A DNA stretch of 64,000 nucleotides from an uncultured Oscillospiraceae bacterium (GTDB lineage Bacteria > Bacillota > Clostridia > Oscillospirales > Oscillospiraceae): assembly GCA_910588625.1 (NCBI GenBank), contig CAJUQN010000005.1, positions 16,070 to 80,069 of the forward strand, in the 5' to 3' direction. Under the pieces are notes generated by a model. The model saw only the letters and a program-made list of their open reading frames with translations. It made no database searches and was not told the DNA's origin. The translations under genes and the position numbers were made by a program. Of the stretch, positions 33,499 to 41,252 are shown in pieces. Each line of letters opens with the position of its first letter. The stretch's first letter is position 1.

Positions 33499-34659
33499 TC
33501 ACAGCACATGGGACCGGTCCACCCCGATGGCGGGGGTGCAGCCCGGTTCATTTTTCAGCAGCTTTTCTGCCAGTGTCTCTCGAACCTGCTGGTCGGAGAG
33601 GGCTACATCATAGGGGACCACCACATCAAAGGCCACCTGCCCCTCCCCGCCGCATCGGAAGTCGTGGACCGTGGCGGCGGGGTCAATTTCGTGAGCCAGC
33701 GTTTCCGCCAGAATGTGGAGGCGGTCCGAGCGGGGGTCGCCTTGCTCCACCGGGTCCAAGTGGATGACTGCCTCCAGGCCGAAGCGTTCTTTCAGCTCAC
33801 GCTCCGCCTTGTCGATGACATCGTGGAGCTCCACCAGAGAGCCGCCGGCAGGCACCTCGGCGTGGACAGACATCATCCGCCGCCCAGGGCCGTAGTCGTG
33901 GATGACCAGGTCGTGGACTCCTAAAATCTGCGTGTGGCCGAGGATAAGTCCCTCGATGTCTGCCACCATGGCGGGATCGGGGGGTGTGCCCAGTAGGGGG
34001 TCCAATGTATCTTTTGCCGCGCCCCAGCCGGAGCGGAGGATGAACGCCGCCACCAGCACACCCAGCCAGCCGTCCAGCTGGACGTGGAGAAAGTGGGACA
34101 GGAGCAGACCCAGCAGGACCACCGACGTGGCCAGCACATCTGAGCGGGCGTCAGTGGCGGCGGCGCCCAGGGCGGCGGAATCGGCCCGTCTGCCCAGGGC
34201 GGCGTTGAACCAGCCCATCCACAGCTTGACCAGGATGGAAACCGCCAACAGGCAGACAGCCAAGGGAGTGAGGACGGTTTTTTCTGGATGGAGTATCTTC
34301 TCGATGGAGCTCTGCCCCAGCTCGATGCCCACCAGCAGGATCAAGATGGATACGCCAAGCCCTGCCAGGTATTCGATACGCCCGTGACCGAAAGGGTGCT
34401 CCTCATCCGCCCGCTGGGAGGCCAGCTTGAAGCCTGCCAGGGTTACTGCGGACCCGGCGGCGTCGGACAGGTTGTTGAAGGCGTCGGCGGTGACGGAGAT
34501 GGCCCCGGTGAGGATGCCGGCGCACAGCTTCCCGGCAAATAGCAGCAGATTCAGGGCCAGCCCCACCCCTCCAGCCAGCAGGCCGTAGCGCTCCCGGACG
34601 GCAGGGTCGTGGGTGTCGGTGTAGTTTGGGATGAAGCGTTTCAGGATCGTATCCAGCAT
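33499..34659 (-). CDS. Cation diffusion facilitator (CDF) metal exporter
   Basis: A 386-residue transporter with six TM helices in the first 210 residues and the metal-site motifs SVTADAFNNLSDAAGS (TM2) and ATDARSDVLATS (TM5). A cytosolic CDF C-terminal domain follows with EVPAGGSLVELHDVIDKAERELKE. The DxxxD pairs in TM2/TM5 fit Mn/Fe/Zn export, and the first site reads N-N-x-x-D (NNLSDA), which leans to the Mn/Fe type. An MntR/DtxR-like gene is in the window (62446), but far away. Confidence 0.93.
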   Translation of the reverse strand: MLDTILKRFIPNYTDTHDPAVRERYGLLAGGVGLALNLLLFAGKLCAGILTGAISVTADAFNNLSDAAGSAVTLAGFKLASQRADEEHPFGHGRIEYLAGLGVSILILLVGIELGQSSIEKILHPEKTVLTPLAVCLLAVSILVKLWMGWFNAALGRRADSAALGAAATDARSDVLATSVVLLGLLLSHFLHVQLDGWLGVLVAAFILRSGWGAAKDTLDPLLGTPPDPAMVADIEGLILGHTQILGVHDLVIHDYGPGRRMMSVHAEVPAGGSLVELHDVIDKAERELKERFGLEAVIHLDPVEQGDPRSDRLHILAETLAHEIDPAATVHDFRCGGEGQVAFDVVVPYDVALSDQQVRETLAEKLLKNEPGCTPAIGVDRSHVL

Positions 34660-34683
34660 GGCAGGACCACCTCTCTGGGATCT

Positions 34684-34757
34684 AGGCCTTCCCTTGCAAG
34701 GGAAGGCTTGGCGCTATAGCCAAAGCGTTTCAAAAGAAATAAATACTTCTTTTGCGG
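34684..34757. repeat. Compound repeat: family-C hairpin plus CTATAG-CAAAGCGTTT unit
   Basis: GGCCTTCCCTTGCAAGGGAAGGC is a 23-base palindrome. It is followed by TTGGCG, then CTATAGCCAAAGCGTTT, AAAAG, TAAATACTTCTTTTG. The second half recurs at 41147-41191 with few changes. The AAAAGAA/TTCTTTT part can fold. It lies in the leader of the CDF gene (minus strand). Confidence 0.75.
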
Positions 34758-34808
34758 CCTTGCCTTTGACTATGTAACCATAGTATGCCCACAAAAGCAC
34801 AGATAGCA

Positions 34809-34836
34809 ATCTGCCTGGGCAAATGCCCAGGCAGAT
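34809..34836 (-). terminator. Hairpin at the end of the U32 gene
   Basis: ATCTGCCTGGGCA, two bases, TGCCCAGGCAGAT, directly beyond the U32 stop codon on the minus strand. The stem is strong, but the T tract is poor. Confidence 0.65.
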
Positions 34837-34839
34837 GTT

Positions 34840-36051
34840 TTATGAACTTGGCCGGCAGGCACGCACGATGGACAGCGGGGGGACGGCCTGGGGCAGCTTC
34901 ATACAAAACTCCATTTGCGGCCGCTTGGGCTCGGTGAGCTCGAAGCCGTCCATATCCCGCATAAGGGGAGCGGTGAAGGCAAAGGCGGGCGCGTTGGGGC
35001 CAACCACCTCGATCTCATCCCCGGTGGCAAACTTGTTGCGCAGGGAGAGGCGGGCGTTTCCCAACTCGTCGCAGGCGGCGACGATGGCAAGCACCTGCCA
35101 GTTACGGACGTACCGGGCGGAATCGGTATATTGCCCCGGCTGGCCAAACCAGAAGCCGGTGGAGTAGTGCCGGTGGCTGACCTTATCCACCTCGGAGCGC
35201 CACACCGGGTCTATGGGCACACCCGCCACAGCCGCATCCACAGCGTGGCGGTAGGCGGCGGTGGTCATGGCGGCATAATAGGCGCTTTTGGCCCGGCCCT
35301 CGATTTTCAGGGAATCCACCCCGGCGGCGGCCAGAGCAGGGATGTGGTCGATCATACACATATCCCGGCTGTTCATAATGAAGGTCTCGCCGTTTTCCTC
35401 GAATACGGGAAAATATTCGCCGGGGCGTTTCTCTTCCATCAGGGCGTACTGATAGCGGCAAGGTTGGGCGCAGGCGCCGCGGGAAGCGTCCCGCCCAGTC
35501 ATATAGTTGGACAGCAGACACCGCCCGGACCAGCTCACGCACATGGCACCGTGAACAAAGGCTTCGACCTCTAATCCTTTCGGGGACTTGGCCTTCAGCT
35601 CCGCCACCTCGTCAAGGGACAGCTCCCGGGCCAGAACCACCCGGCTGGCCCCCAGCTCGTGCCAGACACGGGCAGTCTCATAGTTGGTGATGCCCGTCTG
35701 GGTGGACATATGCACCTGGACGTGGGGCGCGCGGCGCTTGCACAGGTCCAGCACATCCGGCCCGGCGGCGATCACCGCGTCCACGCCGATGGCATCCAGG
35801 TACTCCAAATATTCAGGGAGCTGGGCCACCTCATCGTTCCGCGCCAAGGTGTTGCAGGTCACATGGACCCGTACGCCCTTGGCGTGGGCGGCGGAGACAG
35901 CGTTCTTCAGTCCATCCCGGTCAAAGTTCCCGGCAAAGGCCCGCATCCCAAAGGCATTCCCGGCCAGATACACCGCGTCCGCCCCGTAGGCCAGGGCCAT
36001 GTCCAGCCGCTCCCGGTCCCCGGCGGGGGAGAGGACCTCCGGCTTAACCAT
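34840..36051 (-). CDS. U32 family peptidase / tRNA hydroxylation protein TrhP-like
   Basis: A 403-residue U32 protein. The start is taken at MVKPEVLSPAGDRERL, the conserved N-terminus; it overlaps the end of mltG by eight bases. Signatures are GADAVYLAGNAFGMRA, EAFVHGAMCVSWSGRCLLSN, the downstream cysteine pair in GACAQPCRYQYAL, and DSLKIEGRAKSAYY. Members such as YegQ/TrhP carry an Fe-S cluster and help hydroxylate wobble uridine (ho5U) in tRNA, while older annotations call them collagenases. The mltG-U32 pairing is common in Clostridia. Confidence 0.92.
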   Translation of the reverse strand: MVKPEVLSPAGDRERLDMALAYGADAVYLAGNAFGMRAFAGNFDRDGLKNAVSAAHAKGVRVHVTCNTLARNDEVAQLPEYLEYLDAIGVDAVIAAGPDVLDLCKRRAPHVQVHMSTQTGITNYETARVWHELGASRVVLARELSLDEVAELKAKSPKGLEVEAFVHGAMCVSWSGRCLLSNYMTGRDASRGACAQPCRYQYALMEEKRPGEYFPVFEENGETFIMNSRDMCMIDHIPALAAAGVDSLKIEGRAKSAYYAAMTTAAYRHAVDAAVAGVPIDPVWRSEVDKVSHRHYSTGFWFGQPGQYTDSARYVRNWQVLAIVAACDELGNARLSLRNKFATGDEIEVVGPNAPAFAFTAPLMRDMDGFELTEPKRPQMEFCMKLPQAVPPLSIVRACRPSS

Positions 36052-37243
36052 TAGTCTGGTAGCGCTGGACCAGCGCGTCGTGCTCGGCATAGGTGCGGGT
36101 GAACTCATGGCGCTTGGTCTCAGGGTTGAGAACATAGAAATAATAGTTGGTGCTCTCCGGATTCATGGCGGCCATCAGGGATTCCATGCCGGGGTTGGAG
36201 ATGGGGCCAGCGGGCAGGCCCTGATACTTATAGGTGTTGTAGGGTGAGTCGATCTCCCGGTCTGCCAGAGTGGGCACCTTGCCGCCGTTGAGATATACCA
36301 GCGTGGCGTCGATCTGGAGGTAGCCCACCGTCTCCGCCGCCGGATTGGTCAGGCGGTTATAGATGACGGAGGAGATGGTCTGATAATCGGTGCCGTCAGT
36401 CTCCTTCTCGATCATGGAGGCCACGGTGACGATGTCATGGAGGGAATAGATAGCCCCCTCGGCAGAGAATTGAGCCATATATTCGTCCATTTTGGAGTCA
36501 AAGTTCACCAGCATCTTATTGATGACGAATTTGGGGTTTTCGCCCATCTCAAAGGTGTAGGTGTCGGGGAACAGGTAGCCCTCCAGCCGGTGGTAATCCC
36601 CCAGGGGGCGGTCCCGGAGCCAGTCGAAGGCATAATCCCAGTTGGCGGCCATGTCCCGAAGGCGCTCCACCGAGCACACTCCGCGGTCATCCAAAAGCTC
36701 GAAGACCTGATCAATGGTCAGGCCCTCCTTAATGGTGACGTTGGTGGTCAGCCGTGTGGAGGAGGACGAGCCCATGCTGGATACCAGGGCGTGATAGTCC
36801 ATCTCGGTGTTCAGCTCATACTTACCCGGAGCGATCTTGTCCTCCGCATGGGAGAAGGCGGCGTAGAGCTTGAACAGAAACTTGTATTGAATGAGGCCTT
36901 TTTCCTCCAGCGTATCCACCACGGTGTTGAAATCGGTGTCGTCGTCGATCTCAATCTCGATGGAAACGGGTTCCTTGTTGAGGCCCAGCAGGTCACAGGC
37001 CCACACCCAGCCCACGGTGGACAGGATGACAGAGCTGGCCAGGACCACCAGGACGTACAAAAACGCTCCGGCCACCTTGGATGCGGCGCTGCGCCTCCGG
37101 CGGGGCCTGCGCTGGGACTGGGCGCGGGCGCCCTGTTGAGAACGGACGCTCTGCTGGGACCGCGCGCCCGGCTGGGCGCTGGACGGTCTGCGCTGGGGCT
37201 GGGACGGGCCGCGTCCGGTGGGGGTACGGCGCTCATCTGCCAT
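36044..37243 (-). CDS. mltG: Endolytic murein transglycosylase MltG
   Basis: A 399-residue enzyme that cuts nascent peptidoglycan and sets glycan length. An unusually long Gln/Arg/Pro-rich cytosolic tail (1-56) precedes the TM helix (57-80). The LysM-like segment is at about 95-140, and the YceG catalytic domain has Glu279 in TVASMIEKETDGTDYQTISS, then VIYNRL, TLVYLNGG, and the end motif SPYNTYKYQGLPAGPISNPG. The basic tail (ten Arg/Lys in 45-56) may bind DNA or anionic lipid. Confidence 0.96.
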   Translation of the reverse strand: MADERRTPTGRGPSQPQRRPSSAQPGARSQQSVRSQQGARAQSQRRPRRRRSAASKVAGAFLYVLVVLASSVILSTVGWVWACDLLGLNKEPVSIEIEIDDDTDFNTVVDTLEEKGLIQYKFLFKLYAAFSHAEDKIAPGKYELNTEMDYHALVSSMGSSSSTRLTTNVTIKEGLTIDQVFELLDDRGVCSVERLRDMAANWDYAFDWLRDRPLGDYHRLEGYLFPDTYTFEMGENPKFVINKMLVNFDSKMDEYMAQFSAEGAIYSLHDIVTVASMIEKETDGTDYQTISSVIYNRLTNPAAETVGYLQIDATLVYLNGGKVPTLADREIDSPYNTYKYQGLPAGPISNPGMESLMAAMNPESTNYYFYVLNPETKRHEFTRTYAEHDALVQRYQTNG

Positions 37244-37340
37244 GGCATTTCACTCCTTTGGTATGCGGGAAAAAACCCGGTGGGGGGTGGGAACCAATTT
37301 TCTGGTCCCCACATAGTATGACCCAGAAACGAGCAGGAAA

Positions 37341-37411
37341 GCCGGCCGCGAGGCCGGGAGCCACGGGGCTCGGCTCCGGCGCCGCAATTTTTCCTTGCGG
37401 CGTCCGAGCCG
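37341..37411 (+). other. Strongly structured leader region
   Basis: GGCTCGG at 37369-37375 pairs with CCGAGCC at 37405-37411. An inner stem GCCGCAA/TTGCGGC (37381-37401) has a TTTTTCC loop. Just upstream, GCCGGCC/GGCCGG form another small stem. It lies 40-110 bases before the cysteine-rich gene. It does not match a riboswitch that I know. Confidence 0.55.
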
Positions 37412-37451
37412 GTCTCTGTGACCGGGATATCTAATGTGAGGTGACTAAATC

Positions 37452-37655
37452 ATGTGTTGTGGTAACAATGGTGGTTTCGGCGGTGGCTGCTGGTGGATCA
37501 TTATCCTCATCCTCATCCTGTGCTGCTGCTGCGGCGGCGGGAACAGCTGGGGCGGCAACAATTGCTGCTGCTGCAACAACTGCGGCTGCGGCTGTGGCTG
37601 CAACAACGGCTGTGGCTGCAACAACGGCTGTGGCTGCAACGACGGCTGCTGCTGA
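37452..37655 (+). CDS. Cysteine-rich small membrane protein (21 Cys in 67 residues)
   Basis: A 67-residue protein. The N-terminus MCCGNNGGFGGGCWW is followed by a hydrophobic run IIILILIL, then blocks of CCCC and a C-terminal tail of repeated NN-GCGC units. GAGGTGA lies at proper distance before the ATG, and no other frame has an RBS. Cys, Gly and Asn make up most of the protein. Similar short Cys/Gly-rich peptides occur in Oscillospiraceae as unnamed proteins. It could bind metal or form a disulfide surface layer. Function unknown; the tail repeats in DNA form make misreading in assembly possible. Confidence 0.7.
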   Translation: MCCGNNGGFGGGCWWIIILILILCCCCGGGNSWGGNNCCCCNNCGCGCGCNNGCGCNNGCGCNDGCC

Positions 37656-37884
37656 TTAGAAGCGCGGAGCGCCCGGGAGCAGGCGGCTAAGACCCGGAGC
37701 GGAGCAAATTGACCGGAACCGCCGCAGGCGGTGCAGGGCGGTTTGCGCAGTCGCAGGAGCTTAGCTGCCGTCGCGGAGGGCGCGCAGCGTGACAAGAAGC
37801 GCGGAGCGCCCGGCGCGGCAGCGCCGGGACACAGGCTCCAAGCGAAGTGTACCCATCGGGCGGAGGGGCAACCCTCCGCCCTCC
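37656..37884. other. GC-rich intergenic stretch with a 19-bp direct repeat and terminal hairpin
   Basis: AGAAGCGCGGAGCGCCCGG occurs at 37658-37676 and again at 37796-37814. Near the right end, GGGCGGAGGG (37858-37867) and CCCTCCGCCC (37872-37881) form a hairpin that can terminate transcription from both sides. No gene was seen. Confidence 0.65.
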
Positions 37885-38412
37885 TTATTCTTCGATGAGG
37901 ACAAGCTTTACCGGGATGTCGAACTCCTCCCGAGGCATATGCTCCAGCAGCCGCCCGTGGCGGCACACGCATACGGTGAGGCCGGAGAAGCCTGTCAGCC
38001 AGCGGTCGTAATACCCGCCGCCCCAGCCCAAGCGGTAGCCGTCCCGGTCCACCATCAGGTGGGGGATGAGGGCCACGGCAATCTCGTCCTTGCCGATGAC
38101 GGGACAGGAGTCGTCCGGCTCGGGAATGCCGAAGCGGTTGGGGATGAGCTGGTCGATGTCCAGCACCTGTCTTGCCTCCATGCCCCGGTGGGGCAGAACC
38201 ACGGGCAGGGCCACCCGCTTGCCGCGTTCCAGCAGGGCCTGAATGAGGGGGACGGTGTTGGGCTCCCGCCCCGTCCCGTAAAATACCATCACAGTGTCCG
38301 CCGTTTGCACCTCCGGCAGGGCAAGAAAACGCTCAAACAGCGCTCCCGCCTCCACCTGGGGCAGAGCGGCGGCGTGGCGGCGCAGCTCCGCCTTACGTTC
38401 CCCCACCGTCAT
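37885..38412 (-). CDS. 5-formyltetrahydrofolate cyclo-ligase
   Basis: A 175-residue MTHFS enzyme that converts 5-formyl-THF to 5,10-methenyl-THF with ATP. Diagnostic motifs are the N-terminal ERKAELRRHAAALP, the central VFYGTGREPNT and the C-terminal ATP loop LGWGGGYYDRWL. It is of normal length for the short bacterial form. Its start overlaps the stop of the DJ-1 family gene (ATGA), so the two are one unit. Confidence 0.94.
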   Translation of the reverse strand: MTVGERKAELRRHAAALPQVEAGALFERFLALPEVQTADTVMVFYGTGREPNTVPLIQALLERGKRVALPVVLPHRGMEARQVLDIDQLIPNRFGIPEPDDSCPVIGKDEIAVALIPHLMVDRDGYRLGWGGGYYDRWLTGFSGLTVCVCRHGRLLEHMPREEFDIPVKLVLIEE

Positions 38413-38963
38413 AGGGCGTACTGCAATCCGGCGCAGACCTGGGCGGCGGCTCCGGCGCCTGCCAGAACCTCCACCAAAGCCAGACCGAAGTCGAAGGCGG
38501 ACCCGGGGCCGCGGCCGGTGATAAGCTCCCCTTCGGTGACGGTGGAATGGTCCATCATGGGAACTGCCCCAGCCTGGGACAGTTCACCTTCGAGCCCTGG
38601 ATAGCACACGCAGTGTACTGCCTTGGGAAGCACGCCCGCCCGAGCCAGCAGGGTGGGGGCGGCGCAGATGGCGGCCAGCCAATAGCCGGGACCAGCCGCC
38701 TGACGGACCAGGGCCATGGCGGCCTCGCTGTTCTCGATGGAGGCCACGCCCCCCATGCCGCCGGGGAGCACTACCATGTCGCCCTCCTTAAGGGCCACCG
38801 ACTCCACGGGCTGGCCGGACTGAACGGTGATGTTGTGGGAACCGGTGACGAACGTACCGCCAATGCCCGTCAGCACCACGGGGAGGTCCGCCCGGCGCAG
38901 CACGTCGGCAGTGACCAGGGCCTCGGCCTCCTCAAAGCCTTCGCCCAACAGGATATAGACCAT
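38409..38963 (-). CDS. DJ-1/PfpI family protein
   Basis: A 184-residue DJ-1/ThiJ/PfpI protein. The conserved Glu is in GEGFEEAEALVTADVLRRA, and the nucleophile-type Cys100 is in WLAAICAAPTLLARAGVL. The VVLPGGMGG turn is typical of the YajL/DJ-1 branch. The start at MVYILLGEG follows AAAGGTAG; an earlier ATG lacks an SD. Proposed roles for this branch are deglycase or chaperone, both disputed. It is coupled to the folate gene. Confidence 0.9.
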   Translation of the reverse strand: MVYILLGEGFEEAEALVTADVLRRADLPVVLTGIGGTFVTGSHNITVQSGQPVESVALKEGDMVVLPGGMGGVASIENSEAAMALVRQAAGPGYWLAAICAAPTLLARAGVLPKAVHCVCYPGLEGELSQAGAVPMMDHSTVTEGELITGRGPGSAFDFGLALVEVLAGAGAAAQVCAGLQYAL

Positions 38964-39002
38964 AGAGCATCTACCTTTCATTTATATTATTGTGTACTGT
39001 TA

Positions 39003-39722
39003 TTATCCTCTGAGCCTTGCCCCCACAGCGGACACCAGGAACAGGGGCAGTTTTGCCATTCGCCCGATGCGGGAGGGCTCCTTCATCAGCCGGTAGAGCC
39101 ACTCCAGCCCCAGCTTCTGGAAACGTTCCGGAGCTCGCTCCACCTTGCCCGCGAACACGTCCAGCGACCCGCCCAAGCCGATGTACAGGCGCGCTCCGGC
39201 GGCCGTGCCGTTGGCGGCGATCCACTTCTCCTGTTTGGGGAAGCCCAGACAGACGAATACAATGTCGGCTTTGGCCGCTCGGATGGCGTCCACCACCGGG
39301 CCGTCTTCCTTAAAATATCCGTCATGGGTGCCGCACACCACCAGGCCGGGGTGGGCTGCTTGCAGATTGGCTGCGGCCTGCTCCGCCACGCCGGGGGCGG
39401 CCCCCAGCAGAAACAGCCGCTTGCCCGTTCCAGCTATACGGTCCAGAAGAGCGGCGGCGTAGTCGATGCCCGCCACCCGGCCCTTCAGCGGGCGGCCCAG
39501 GATCTTGGCGGCGTAGATGACCCCCACGCCGTCGGGAATGACCAGGTCCGCCTTGGACAAGATTTCGGAGAATTCCGGGTCCTGATTGGCCCGCTGAACG
39601 ATCTCCGGGTTGGGGGTGACCACCAGATGGGGCCCCTCCTGCTCCAACAGCTCCAGGCCCCGGCCCACGGCCTCGTCCAGGGTCAGATCATCAAAGGCCA
39701 CGCCCAGTACCTCCACCCGCAT
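39003..39722 (-). CDS. WecG/TagA/CpsF family glycosyltransferase
   Basis: A 239-residue GT26 enzyme that transfers a sugar (often N-acetylmannosamine) onto an undecaprenyl-PP-sugar in teichoic acid or exopolysaccharide synthesis. Motifs are VVTPNPEIVQRANQDPEFSE, ADLVIPDGVGV, LFLLGAAPG, VCLGFPKQEKWI and the Gly/Asp loop YIGLGGSLDVFAGKVERAPE. The start at 39722 follows GAGGAGG. No other wall-polymer gene is nearby. The minus-strand TGCTAAAAT at 39767-39775 may be its -10. Confidence 0.93.
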   Translation of the reverse strand: MRVEVLGVAFDDLTLDEAVGRGLELLEQEGPHLVVTPNPEIVQRANQDPEFSEILSKADLVIPDGVGVIYAAKILGRPLKGRVAGIDYAAALLDRIAGTGKRLFLLGAAPGVAEQAAANLQAAHPGLVVCGTHDGYFKEDGPVVDAIRAAKADIVFVCLGFPKQEKWIAANGTAAGARLYIGLGGSLDVFAGKVERAPERFQKLGLEWLYRLMKEPSRIGRMAKLPLFLVSAVGARLRG

Positions 39723-39887
39723 GGCGCATTCCTCCTCTTTGGCATACCATTCCATTTTCTTTTGGCATTTTAGCACAACATTGGAAAAAAGTCCACCCAT
39801 GCCTTGAAGTATTTACAGTACGTTCATCCTCCAGCCGGATTTCCCTGGGAAGAAGATCGAATTTTCAAAAATTTGTGCAACTTGCCC

Positions 39888-39922
39888 TTGACATCAACGC
39901 TGTAAAGCGCTATACTAGCGCT
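39888..39922 (+). promoter_or_regulatory. Sigma-A promoter with a palindromic operator over the -10 box
   Basis: TTGACA (39888-39893), 17 bp, TATACT (39911-39916). A perfect 17-base palindrome AGCGCTATACTAGCGCT (39906-39922) covers the -10 box and the probable start of transcription. A repressor bound there would block polymerase. The regulator is unknown. Confidence 0.9.
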
Positions 39923-40004
39923 CGTGAGCTGAAAGGCTCCCTTCTTTGTGCCCCAAACACTTTGACGGCACAAAGTGGTAAAGCAAAATGTGGAGGAATA
40001 CAAA

Positions 40005-41057
40005 ATGAAAAAGACATCCAAACTGCTGGCGCTTCTGCTGGCACTGGCCATGGCCCTGTCCCTGGCCGCCTGTTCCAATAATAGCGCCGGCAACAGCGCC
40101 CCCGCCGAGTCCCAGGCCGCTGAGAGCACCGAGCCCAGCGAGGTCCCCGAGAACAGCGCTGAGCCCGCCGGCGACGAGTCCTATTCCGTCGGCATCTGCC
40201 AGCTGCTGCCCCACCCCGCGCTGAATCAGGCTACCGAGGGCTTTAAGGACGCCCTGACGGCCGCCTTCGGCGAAGCCGTTCACTTCGAAGAGGGCAACGC
40301 CGGTGGCGATCCCGCCAACTGCGCCACCATCATCGACGGCTTTGTGGCCAGCAAGGTGGACCTGATCCTGGCCAACGCCACTCCCTCCCTGAACGCCGCC
40401 GCCTCTGCCACCAACACCATCCCCATCCTGGGCACCGCCGTCACCAACTACGGCATCGCTCTGAACCTGGATTCCACCGACGACAAGGTGCTGGGCGGCA
40501 ACATCTCCGGCACCTCCGACCTGGCCCCCCTGGACCAGCAGGCGGACATGATCAAGGAGCTGTTCCCCGACGCCACCAACGTGGGCCTGCTTTACTGCAC
40601 CGCCGAGGCCAACTCCGTCTATCAGATCGAGACCGTCCAGGGCTTCCTGGAGGATATGGGCTACACCTGCAAGCGCTACGGCTTCAATGACGTAAACGAC
40701 CTGGCCGCCGTGACCCAGACCGCCGCCGACGAATCCGACGTGATCTATATCCCCACCGATAACACCGCCGCGGACAACACCTCCACCATCGCCGACGTGG
40801 TCATCCCCGCCGGTGTGCCCGTCATCGCAGGCGAGGAGGGCATCTGCTCTGGCTGCGGCGTGGCCACTCTGTCCATCAGCTACTACGAGATCGGTCAGAT
40901 CGCCGGTGAGATGGCCGTGCAGATTCTGAAGGGCGAGAAGAGCGTGTCCGAGATGGCCATTGGCTTTGACACCACTCTGGACAAGAAGTATAATCCCTCC
41001 ATCTGCGAGCAGCTGAACCTGACCATGCCCGACGGCTATATCGCCATCGAAGGCTGA
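40005..41057 (+). CDS. ABC transporter substrate-binding lipoprotein (TrpX/YtlA-like)
   Basis: A 350-residue binding protein of the ABC_sub_bind family. The signal peptide ends at the lipobox LAACSNN, with a Ser/Ala/Glu-rich linker after the cysteine (to about 55). The fold signatures are YSVGICQLLPHPALNQATEG and DLILANATPSLNAAASAT; further on come NVGLLYCTAEANS and VYIPTDNTAA. The start at 40005 follows TGGAGGAA. Relatives carry tryptophan or other aromatic or small metabolites, so the substrate is uncertain. A terminator separates it from its permease. Confidence 0.93.
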   Translation: MKKTSKLLALLLALAMALSLAACSNNSAGNSAPAESQAAESTEPSEVPENSAEPAGDESYSVGICQLLPHPALNQATEGFKDALTAAFGEAVHFEEGNAGGDPANCATIIDGFVASKVDLILANATPSLNAAASATNTIPILGTAVTNYGIALNLDSTDDKVLGGNISGTSDLAPLDQQADMIKELFPDATNVGLLYCTAEANSVYQIETVQGFLEDMGYTCKRYGFNDVNDLAAVTQTAADESDVIYIPTDNTAADNTSTIADVVIPAGVPVIAGEEGICSGCGVATLSISYYEIGQIAGEMAVQILKGEKSVSEMAIGFDTTLDKKYNPSICEQLNLTMPDGYIAIEG

Positions 41058-41075
41058 TCCTAATAAATAACATCT

Positions 41076-41115
41076 AAAAACCGCGGGAAAGAGATTTCCT
41101 TTCCTGCGGTTTTTG
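41076..41115 (+). terminator. Hairpin terminator/attenuator between binding protein and permease
   Basis: AAAAACCGCGGGAAA and TTTCCTGCGGTTTTT form a stem with one mismatch. Being inside the operon it probably lets only part of transcription through, which would give more binding protein than permease. Confidence 0.85.
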
Positions 41116-41146
41116 GTATAACTGCCGCTGTGCATCTATTTTGCGG

Positions 41147-41191
41147 CTATAGTCAAAGCGTTTTAAAAGTAGTAAATACTTCTTTTGAAAC
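41147..41191. repeat. Dispersed CTATAG-CAAAGCGTTT repeat, second copy
   Basis: CTATAGTCAAAGCGTTTTAA, then AAGTAGTAAATACTTCTTTTG, matches 34714-34755 at most positions. The small hairpin TGCGGC-GAAAATT-GCCGCA follows. It lies in the permease leader, next to the attenuator. Confidence 0.75.
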
Positions 41192-41252
41192 CTGCGGCGA
41201 AAATTGCCGCAAAAGCGGACTTGCTGTGGACTTCATCATTGGAGGAATGAGT

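Noticed and set aside
37441..37659. Alternative frames over the cysteine-rich gene (Ala/Thr-rich or Pro/Gln-rich)
   Set aside because: Neither has an SD at the right distance; the cysteine frame does. The repeats come from the GCN-rich DNA.
39917..40004. T-box riboswitch before the TrpX-like gene
   Set aside because: The leader is only about 88 bases and lacks the T-box sequence and a specifier stem; it has only a small CTTTGTGCC/GGCACAAAG stem.
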